The notes beneath the pieces were generated by a model, which saw only the letters and a list, made by a program, of their open reading frames with translations, made no database searches and had not been told where the DNA came from. From NCBI GenBank assembly GCA_009379815.1, contig WHSY01000009.1, positions 22,775 to 86,774 on the forward strand: a stretch of DNA of 64,000 nt, written 5' to 3'. The number at the start of each line of letters is the position of its first letter. Positions within the stretch are counted from its first letter, which is position 1. The translations under genes and the position numbers were made by a program. This DNA comes from Pseudonocardiaceae bacterium. GTDB taxonomy: Bacteria; Actinomycetota; Actinomycetes; Mycobacteriales; Pseudonocardiaceae. Below, one piece after another: positions 58,137-64,000 of this stretch.

Positions 58137-58593
58137 AGAGCTCGGGTTACGACCTCTGTGAGCCGGGACCTACGCCGATCGACGCCGACACCGCTGGCCC
58201 GTTTCCGCCCGAGCGGCCCAGTCGGCTCCAGCGGTGTCCCGGCGATCACGGGCTTGATTCGGGGAGAGCTGTTGTCTCATAGCCCAGCCGCACGGTGCCG
58301 TCCGCGACACCGGTAAGCCCGCCACGCTCAAGGCCCTTCACCGCGCCATGAGCGCGCTCATGGTGGGTTTCCTCCCTCCCGAACCCACCACGAGCGCGCT
58401 CATGGTGATGGCACGTGCCGAACGAAGTGCCGATGGGGAACACGGCTACGGTCCGCGGGACACGCCCGGCGGTGCGCTCCGGACGCGTCACCCGAACACC
58501 CCGCCGAGTGGCTCCTCGCGGAGCGCCCACCGATTGTCGGATTCGCTCTCACCGGCTGAACATGACCGGCTACGCTCCCCGCGCACGAGCGCC
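58137..58593. other. Intergenic region after the secretion operon
   Basis: I see no supportable gene in this 457-bp stretch. It contains the large inverted repeat at 58348-58403, and the promoter of the small membrane gene must lie toward the right end. Confidence 0.5.
58348..58403. repeat. Long inverted repeat, stem-loop of 22-bp arms
   Basis: Left arm 58348-58369 (ATGAGCGCGCTCATGGTGGG then TT) and right arm 58382-58403 are reverse complements with one mismatch, with a 12-base pyrimidine-rich loop. The outer ends are themselves palindromic (ATGAGCGCGCTCAT). It could be a strong terminator for the secretion operon or a mobile repeat. Confidence 0.8.
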
Positions 58594-58929
58594 ATGCCAC
58601 CGCCCGAGCCCGGTCGGTCCGGGGAACCCCAGCAGCCCCCATCGCCTTCCGGTGGCAAGACGGGCTTCGGCTCCGCACTGCTCGCGGCCCTCGTGTGGGC
58701 CGGGGTGAACCTGATCCTCACGATCGCGATCATCGGGCCACCACCCTCTGCTGAGGCTGCTGGTGCCTACACCTTCGGGTTGCTTGTCCCCGTGCTGCTG
58801 GCCGCCTTGATCACCTGGGCCATCGCTCGCCGCCGCGACTGGGCGTTCTGGCAGCTCGTACTGCTGGCGCTACCGTTCTACCTGATCATTCGGGTCCTGC
58901 TGGGAGGGGCCACCGCCGCCGGAGCTTAG
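58594..58929 (+). CDS. Small membrane protein, possibly toxin-locus associated
   Basis: A 111-residue protein from ATG at 58594. The first 25 residues are proline- and serine-rich, then three hydrophobic stretches (SALLAALVWAGVNLILTIAI, TFGLLVPVLLAALITWAIAR and FWQLVLLALPFYLIIRVLLG). A 47-bp segment encoding the loop AIIGPPPSAEAAGAYT occurs again at 60027. The function is unknown. Confidence 0.55.
   Translation: MPPPEPGRSGEPQQPPSPSGGKTGFGSALLAALVWAGVNLILTIAIIGPPPSAEAAGAYTFGLLVPVLLAALITWAIARRRDWAFWQLVLLALPFYLIIRVLLGGATAAGA
58726..58772 (+). repeat. 47-bp direct repeat, copy 1
   Basis: Part of the small membrane-protein gene. It matches 60027-60073 at 45 of 47 positions in the same orientation, 1.3 kb away. 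Confidence 0.85.
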
Positions 58930-59368
58930 CTCCTAGCTCACGCCCGAGACGCTCGCCGTCGTGTGCTCGGCCAGTTATCTCCTGAGCGGCCGGGAGCCGC
59001 GTCCGGGCTCGACCGTGGACGGGCCTCGGTGGAGTCGACGATCCGCTGCATGTTGCAGGCCATCGACGTCGAGGCTCTCGATGGTGCTGTGTCGGGACAC
59101 CCGCCGCGGGTGATCATCACCGCAGACGCGCGGTAGTGAAGAATCCTGGTGCCTTGGAGCGGAGTCTCGAGTCCGGCCTGGGACGGTTTGGGTGATTCGT
59201 GTTGGTGAAACAACTTACGAATCCGCGCGATGCAGCAGCCTCCTTCGGCCGTCAACTCAACCAGAACCCGATCCATCGCGCGCAGAAGATTCAAGTACGA
59301 TGGCCAGAAATCAATTCGATGGTGTGTTTACTAGTGGATTTTGGGCCGAGATGCTGCTTCTCCAAGGC
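58930..59368. other. Intergenic region, no supported gene
   Basis: This 439-bp stretch has open frames on both strands but none has protein-like composition or a ribosome site. It may be decayed DNA left from cassette turnover. The composition is lower in GC on the right side. Confidence 0.4.
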
Positions 59369-59938
59369 TCAACCGCGGATCTCCTCGGTGACGCGCTGGA
59401 TAAGGGCCTTCGCCTCTGCGCTCGTGATCTTGACATGATCGACATCATTGTGACCAAGCCGGTATCGCTGAAAGTAGTCGGTCGGCTCCCACCTGAGGTT
59501 TCGAGTGAATGCCTCGTCGATCAGATGACCGTTGACCATCCGACGGCGTGCTATTCCCCGTGGATTACTTCGAGGGTGTCGATCGCTGACCTTGGCAAAG
59601 TATGTCACGAAATCTTCGGGAAGTCGCGACCACTGCATCTCGCCGTCGTGGACCCACCGCATATATTCCGCGACCGGCAACGCGGTAGGCGCAAAGTGGG
59701 GGGCAGTCTCGCCGTCCTTGGGTACAATGATAACGCTAGGGATCACGCCAGTAGGTGGTGGCCCGCCATCGAGGTAGATCCTTGTGTTGAATGGCACCGA
59801 CCAGCCGCTGGTGTAGTCTCCGACGAGATCGAACTGGATGACAACGGCATCTCCACCGGCGGTCTTGAGGTCCTCCCCGAACTGACTGCTTAGGAGCTGA
59901 CGTGCCAACTCGAGAGCGTGATCCCTTGTGACGGCCAC
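59369..59938 (-). CDS. YrhB/Imm35-like immunity protein, second copy
   Basis: A 189-residue protein. GTG at 59938 follows GAGAGGAGGACC, a strong ribosome site, and begins MAVTRDHALELARQLLSSQF. YTSGWSVPFNTRIYLDG and SVIIVPKDGETAPHFAPTAL with PVAEYMRWV give the YrhB/Imm35-type layout. A C-terminal extension of about 80 residues (RRRMVNGHLIDEAFTRNLRW, FQRYRLGHNDVDHVKITSAE) is shared with the copy at 60250. The gene is less GC-rich than the toxin N terminus. It probably neutralises a toxin of the same family as the neighbour at 60850. Confidence 0.65.
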   Translation of the reverse strand: MAVTRDHALELARQLLSSQFGEDLKTAGGDAVVIQFDLVGDYTSGWSVPFNTRIYLDGGPPPTGVIPSVIIVPKDGETAPHFAPTALPVAEYMRWVHDGEMQWSRLPEDFVTYFAKVSDRHPRSNPRGIARRRMVNGHLIDEAFTRNLRWEPTDYFQRYRLGHNDVDHVKITSAEAKALIQRVTEEIRG

Positions 59939-60026
59939 CGGTCCTCCTCTCTTGACAGCACAATCTACCTGTACAGGTAGAGCCAGGGGTGCGGTCCGGG
60001 ACGGGCGACTGGTCGGTGTCCGGGCC

Positions 60027-60073
60027 GCGATCATCGGGCCGCCACCCTCTGCTGAGGCTGCCGGTGCCTACAC
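60027..60073 (+). repeat. 47-bp direct repeat, copy 2
   Basis: Second copy of the repeat at 58726-58772, here outside any gene, between the two immunity genes and next to an IS remnant. It has two mismatches to copy 1. Confidence 0.85.
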
Positions 60074-60075
60074 TG

Positions 60076-60243
60076 GGCGCGTGCTGGGTGGCGCGTCCGG
60101 TGCGTCCGCCCTGCCAAGGCGTGCCACGACGCGGCCCGGACAGCCCACCACATCTGCCGTGGTCTCGACCATCACCTCCAGCTCATCGCCGACATCCGTC
60201 GCCGCGAGCACCTCGAAGCCGGGCAGCCTTCGGCACCGCCGAA
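60076..60243 (-). pseudogene. ISL3-type transposase N-terminal remnant
   Basis: On the minus strand the frame reads CRRLPGFEVLAATDVGDELE then VMVETTADVVGCPGRVVARL, which matches the beginning of actinobacterial ISL3 transposases (a glycine-phenylalanine-glutamate opening, ETTADVVGCP and the zinc-cysteine site, here losing one cysteine pair). The rest is lost. This is a fragment about 55 codons long. Confidence 0.4.
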
Positions 60244-60249
60244 CTCAGT

Positions 60250-60846
60250 TCACCCCTGCTGAGCCGAGCGTGCTCGGATACGTCGGACGAACTCTGCCGC
60301 CTCCTCGGCCGTGATCTCGACGTGGTCGTCTTCGTTGTGCCCCAGGTCGTATCTGCGGAAGTAGTCGGTCGGCTTCCAGGCAAGGCTCCGGGTGAACACT
60401 TCGTCAATGGTGCGCCCCTCCGCCGTCCGCCGACGCATGATCCCACTTGGGCTCTCCCGAGTACGACCAGGAGTGATGAGGCCGTAATACTGAATGTCGG
60501 TGACCGGTTCCGCGCCGTCCGCCGCCCACCACCATTCACCGGAAGCCACCTTGTCGAGATATTCACCAACCGGCAAAAATGTCGGCGCCCAGTGCACCGG
60601 TGTTCCATCCTTGGGCACGATTATTGCGCCGCTCATCAAACTGTCGCGGAGGTCGTCGCTCTCGATGAATCGTCTAGTATTCACCGCGAACCCGAAAGCG
60701 TTATCGTACTCTGTCGTCCGGTCCTCAAGAACGTCGACGGGGCCAAGCTTGGGATGCGCAGGGTCGGGCCCGAAGTGCCGCTGGACGAACTCGTCAACTC
60801 TACTCCGCGCTTCGGCGACTGTGATCTCCTGCTCTTTTGCGATCAT
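60250..60846 (-). CDS. YrhB/Imm35-like immunity protein, first copy
   Basis: A 198-residue protein whose ATG at 60846 lies three bases after the toxin stop, so it is translated from the toxin transcript. MIAKEQEITVAEARSRVDEF, then AFGFAVNTRRFIESDDLRDS and SGAIIVPKDGTPVHWAPTFL, give the YrhB/Imm35-type core. The C-terminal third (RRTAEGRTIDEVFTRSLAWK, FRRYDLGHNEDDHVEITAEE) is closely similar to the copy at 59369. Its position makes it the prime immunity candidate for this toxin. Confidence 0.75.
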   Translation of the reverse strand: MIAKEQEITVAEARSRVDEFVQRHFGPDPAHPKLGPVDVLEDRTTEYDNAFGFAVNTRRFIESDDLRDSLMSGAIIVPKDGTPVHWAPTFLPVGEYLDKVASGEWWWAADGAEPVTDIQYYGLITPGRTRESPSGIMRRRTAEGRTIDEVFTRSLAWKPTDYFRRYDLGHNEDDHVEITAEEAAEFVRRIRARSAQQG

Positions 60847-60849
60847 CGC

Positions 60850-63800
60850 TCACTTCCCGATCGGCAGGTAGAGGATACGGACGTTCTTCTCGAGACGCGC
60901 GAGCCCACCCGTCTGGCCGTCGAGAAAAACCACGCCCTCGGCATCGTGCACGACATTGAAGACGTGTGCCGAGTTGTCCCACGGCCGAGAGATGTAGACA
61001 ATTCCGTGGGCGCCCTCTCCGCGGGACCCGATGTCGACAATAACTTCATCGTAGGAGGACGCTGCGCGGTAGTCGGAGGTGTCTGCACCGAGCATCCGTG
61101 CGTAATCAGCCATGTCCGCCCCCTCGACTCCCCAACCAGTAGGACCGCCAGGCCATGGTGGGGCTGAGGAGAGGCCGCCTGTGGCAAAACCATTGTCGAT
61201 CGAAGCCGCACAACGGCTACAGTTCGTGAGAGTACCCGGCACCTTCTCGCGCAGTCGCTCAACGTTAGTGTCGAAGACGTAGGGATGGTGCTCGGCGATG
61301 TATTCGTGCGCCTGCTTAGCGGTTGCCGTCTCGGCGTGGGCCGCCGGCTCGCTGTTGACATCGGTGGCATCTGCGATGTCGGACCAGTCAGGGGCTTCAC
61401 CAGGCTCGGTGACCGCCTGGGCGTCTCCCGGGTCCGCTGGGCTGCCGTCGTCGAATGCTTTGTCGGGATCACCGCCCGACGTCGCCTCCGGTCCTTCTTC
61501 GACGGCATCGGGAAGCGCGGCTGCAGGACGCTCGGCGTCGAATTCTTGTTTGAGCTCGTCCAGACGCTCCACTGCTCCGTCCGGAACGTCCACCTGCCGG
61601 AATATCTCGGCCTGGGCGTCTGCGGCCCGCTGCCGCTCCAGATCGGTTGTGACGACCCGCTCGGACTCGTACAGATCGTGGGTAGCCATTTTGGCGTTGA
61701 AGCTGTCCGGGGTATGGAACTGAAGCTCGAACACCCGCCCGGTGGCCGGGTCTCGCCAGGTGGAGTTGACTCCCTTGTATGTGTCTGGGTTGTCCCAGGT
61801 CGGTTTGAAGGTGACGTTCTCGTATCCGCGGGAACGAAGGTCGTTGACCCCCTGCAGGACACCGTCGGTGTAGTTGTGCTGCGGTACCTCGATCGTGTAG
61901 CGAACCGAGTCCTTGATGTTTGCCACGACCTGGTCCTCGGTGAGGTCCGGGTACTTCTCCAGGTCACCGGCGAACTTGCGCTTGAACGAGTCCTCGCCCT
62001 TGACGACGTAGTCCGGATAGCCCTGCGTCCGCGCGCCGTCGATATGGCCCGTGACACCGGTGACCTGCGGGCTGATCTGAACTTCGTCGGCGCGGGCGCC
62101 GGAGAGATACCGATCCGCCACTGCGTTCTGCTCGGGTGTCAGATCGAAGCGAGTGCCGTGTTCGACGTTGACCCATGATCCGTCGGGCTGGGTGCCCAGC
62201 GCTTGGTCGCCGGGTGTGCTCTCGCTGCCTGGTTGCTCGTGGCCGGGCGCCTCGGCGGAGTGAGCGCCGTCAGCGTCGACTCTCTCGGATGCCTGGTCGG
62301 TGTCCGGCGTGGTGTCGACGGCGATCTGGTCGGCATCGGGCGTGGGGTCGCCGCCGGGGGTCGAGTCGGCGTCCGGAAGGCGGTCGGGGTCGGGTGCCCG
62401 GTCGGGGTCTGGCGTGTTGTCGGGCGGGGTGGTTTCCGCCGTGCGATCGCCCTGGGGTGTGTCGGTGGGGCGACCGTCGGGCGTGCTGGTCGCGTCACCG
62501 TTGTCTGGTCGTCCCGGGCTGCTGTCGGGGGTGCGGTCGCTGCTGGCTGGGCTCGTGGGGGCGTCGGTGTCGGGGTGGATGCTGGTGGGTGCGGTGTCGG
62601 TGGCGCGTTGGTCGGGGACGTCGGTGTGGTGGGTGGAGCCGGTGTCCGGCGCCGCGGGACTCGCGGTGTGGCTGTCGGGGGTGTGGGCCAGGGCGTCGCC
62701 GACGCTGCCGGGGGTGGGTGCGGCGTCGGGTGTGCTGCCGACGCTGGGGGTGTCGATCTGGCCGGAGGGCACGTCGACGTGGTGGTTGGTGGGGACATCG
62801 ACGGTGGTGCCGGCGCCGATGTCGGGCACCCGGAAACCGGGCAGCCGGCGTGCGGCGCCGGCGGCGACGTCGTCGACGGTGGGGAGGCGGCCGATGGTCT
62901 CGCCGCCGCGGACCATGGCGGTGCCGGCGCGGGAGACGGCGGCGACGCGGCTGCCGGCGGCGGCGGTGCCGGTGGTTTTGAGGGCGGCGCCGGCGCCCTT
63001 GGTGCCCACGATCGCGGCGACGACGTTGAAGGTGGCGTGCCCGGCGGCGCGGGCGTTGTCCTCGCCCCACTGGTCGTAGGCGATGAAGCTCTTACCGGCC
63101 TCGCGTAGCAGGGTGCTGGCCTCGCCCTCGTCGAAGATTCCGGGCACGGCGCGCGACCTGCCGCTGGCCACCATGCCGGGGTTGTTGGCGGCCATGGTGG
63201 CCGCGAGGGCGAACTTGCCGACGCCGGCCCAGGCGGTGCCGGCCATGCCCCAGCTCCACTCGCCGGTGGCGGGGTTGCGGCCGATCAGCGCCCCGAGGTC
63301 GCCGACCATGGCCACGGCGCCGTCCTTGATGCCGACGAAGAACGCCCCGACATCGCCCAACAGCCCGCGGTCGCCCTCGGTGGTGCTGCCCCACGGCAGG
63401 GCGCCGTCCTCGCCGGCGGCGGCGCCGAGCTGCTCGGCGGAGTAGCCGTACTCGCCGGGTTCGCGGCGCCCGTCACCATCCGAGGCGCGGTACTGGGTGC
63501 CGCCGTAGAGCGCGTTGATCGCGTTCGCGGCGCGGCGCTGCGCGGCGTAGAAATCGGCCACGGCCGCGTTGACCGCACCGACCAGCTCGTTGTTGCGCTC
63601 GACGCTGGCGTCGTCGTCGGCCCAGTCGTCGTCGCCCTCGACCGAGGCCTCGAACGCCCCGGCCTGGCCGCGCAACGCCTCCAGCCGGGTCTTGATCTCG
63701 CGCACCTCGGCCGCGTAGCTGCCCAGCACCCCACCGACCGTCTCGATGTCCGCGCCCACCGACGCCGACAGGTGCTGCACCGGACCGGTCGCGGCCAGCA

Positions 63801-63969
63801 GCGCACCCACCTCCGGCGCCTCGTAGACCGCGGCCAGCCCCTGCCAGGTGGCATGCACCCGCTGCCCGGTGTCGGCGAAGGCCGACCCGACATCGCCGAT
63901 CGCGCGCGCATGGGCGGCCAGCGCATCCATATCCCCATCAATCGTGGGGATCCCCGCCGCACTGATCAC
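60850..63969 (-). CDS. Polymorphic toxin with RelA/SpoT-like and papain-like domains
   Basis: A 1039-residue protein from GTG at 63969. Residues 1-180 form helical secretion-type sequence (MDALAAHARAIGDVGSAFAD, TWQGLAAVYEAPEVGALLAA) like WXG/CpnT N termini; 190-380 form a glycine- and alanine-rich domain; 385-590 are a repetitive Pro-Thr-Asp linker. Residues about 640-775 show RelA/SpoT-synthetase motifs: K657-x3-S661 with R664-K665, D687-x-x-R690, Y731-K-G, and E748-x-Q750-x-H752. The C terminus (about 880-1039) has C917-x-x-C920, H1002 and D1017-x-Q1019, the Cys-His-Asp layout of papain-fold glutamine-deamidase toxins. The start may overlap an upstream gene stop (GTGA). Both toxic activities are inferred. 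Confidence 0.85.
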   Translation of the reverse strand: MISAAGIPTIDGDMDALAAHARAIGDVGSAFADTGQRVHATWQGLAAVYEAPEVGALLAATGPVQHLSASVGADIETVGGVLGSYAAEVREIKTRLEALRGQAGAFEASVEGDDDWADDDASVERNNELVGAVNAAVADFYAAQRRAANAINALYGGTQYRASDGDGRREPGEYGYSAEQLGAAAGEDGALPWGSTTEGDRGLLGDVGAFFVGIKDGAVAMVGDLGALIGRNPATGEWSWGMAGTAWAGVGKFALAATMAANNPGMVASGRSRAVPGIFDEGEASTLLREAGKSFIAYDQWGEDNARAAGHATFNVVAAIVGTKGAGAALKTTGTAAAGSRVAAVSRAGTAMVRGGETIGRLPTVDDVAAGAARRLPGFRVPDIGAGTTVDVPTNHHVDVPSGQIDTPSVGSTPDAAPTPGSVGDALAHTPDSHTASPAAPDTGSTHHTDVPDQRATDTAPTSIHPDTDAPTSPASSDRTPDSSPGRPDNGDATSTPDGRPTDTPQGDRTAETTPPDNTPDPDRAPDPDRLPDADSTPGGDPTPDADQIAVDTTPDTDQASERVDADGAHSAEAPGHEQPGSESTPGDQALGTQPDGSWVNVEHGTRFDLTPEQNAVADRYLSGARADEVQISPQVTGVTGHIDGARTQGYPDYVVKGEDSFKRKFAGDLEKYPDLTEDQVVANIKDSVRYTIEVPQHNYTDGVLQGVNDLRSRGYENVTFKPTWDNPDTYKGVNSTWRDPATGRVFELQFHTPDSFNAKMATHDLYESERVVTTDLERQRAADAQAEIFRQVDVPDGAVERLDELKQEFDAERPAAALPDAVEEGPEATSGGDPDKAFDDGSPADPGDAQAVTEPGEAPDWSDIADATDVNSEPAAHAETATAKQAHEYIAEHHPYVFDTNVERLREKVPGTLTNCSRCAASIDNGFATGGLSSAPPWPGGPTGWGVEGADMADYARMLGADTSDYRAASSYDEVIVDIGSRGEGAHGIVYISRPWDNSAHVFNVVHDAEGVVFLDGQTGGLARLEKNVRILYLPIGK

Positions 63970-64000
63970 CTCGCGGCCATCGTGCCGCCACCGGGCCCAG
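63966..64000 (-). CDS. 3' end of an upstream gene, partial
   Basis: A frame ending GPGGGTMAAR with a TGA at 63968-63966 overlaps the toxin GTG (GTGA). If real, it is the last 11 codons of the preceding gene, presumably part of the same secretion-toxin operon. Confidence 0.3.
   Translation of the reverse strand, partial: GPGGGTMAAR

Noticed and set aside
58938..59294. Minus-strand frame in the gap before the second immunity gene
   Set aside because: Composition is random-looking, with no ribosome site or family; left as unassigned DNA.
62203..63108. Plus-strand frames opposite the toxin linker
   Set aside because: They are Gly/Val-rich translations of the repetitive linker and have no supporting start or domain.

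Overview
The window is a GC-rich (roughly 70 percent) actinobacterial chromosome segment. The gene families point to Pseudonocardiaceae, most likely a Pseudonocardia-like genus: ESX-type EccC/EccD, DUF1707, NPCBM-type lipid- or membrane-anchored proteins, a pRiA4b ORF-3 protein, a Methyltransf_19 protein, paired SNF2 helicase and SWIM protein, and abundant GTG/TTG starts with ATGA/GTGA overlaps. This placement is inference from gene content; no rRNA or tRNA gene is present.

Region 1 (about 1-16.9 kb) looks like an accessory or defence region. It holds an ImmA/IrrE-type metallopeptidase-regulator followed by a PIN-domain protein, a coupled pair of small unknown genes, a frameshifted sugar epimerase, a DUF4011-SF1 helicase-nuclease-DUF3320 protein resembling the Hhe defence type, two Fic proteins, a QatB gene with a broken QatC-like gene, an NPCBM membrane protein, an EcsC protein divergent from the second fic gene across a perfect inverted repeat, and a frameshifted SWIM protein.

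Region 2 (about 17-36.5 kb) is mostly housekeeping or small single-function genes: a DUF2269-like membrane protein, an alpha/beta hydrolase, a DUF1707 protein, a slipin, DNA polymerase IV, a pRiA4b protein, a LURP-one-like protein, SNF2 helicase plus SWIM protein, CBS protein, WYL regulator, AlkZ-like glycosylase, a TPR protein, a P-loop kinase, a second NPCBM protein, a quinone oxidoreductase and several membrane proteins. Two gene types (TPR and NPCBM) occur in both regions 1-2 and near 31-33 kb as paralogues.

Region 3 (36.6-46.4 kb) is a coherent sugar locus. A ribose-type ABC transporter (ATPase, permease, lipoprotein) and a secreted GH172/DUF2961 hydrolase form one operon; a LacI regulator sits convergent to it; an L-fucose/D-arabinose-type isomerase and an FGGY kinase form a second operon. 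Both operons have a good sigma-70-like promoter followed by a matching LacI-type operator. The best reading is release, uptake and catabolism of a pentose such as D-arabinose through D-ribulose to D-ribulose 5-phosphate.

Region 4 (46.7-58.1 kb) has a phosphodiester glycosidase, an ankyrin protein, a methyltransferase and a compact type VII secretion-like operon (EccD, a proline-rich MinD/ParA ATPase, a three-ATPase-domain EccC, and three small or unknown partners) without visible EccB, EccE, mycosin or Esx genes.

Region 5 (58.1-64 kb) is a polymorphic toxin locus on the minus strand. A 1039-residue protein has a helical secretion-type N terminus, a long low-complexity linker, an RelA/SpoT-synthetase-like domain and a C-terminal papain-like glutamine-deamidase-type domain. 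Two paralogous YrhB/Imm35-like immunity genes follow, with an IS remnant and one copy of a 47-bp direct repeat between them; the other copy lies in a small membrane-protein gene beyond. Base composition falls from the linker onward, consistent with a swapped-in toxin tip and immunity cassette.

A caution for the whole annotation: between 2.8 and 32.1 kb at least nine genes carry apparent frameshifts, and nearly all are explained by a one-base length change in a short homopolymer; two further genes or gene parts carry an in-frame TAG. This may be sequencing error rather than biology, so the genes typed as pseudogenes here should be read with that in mind.
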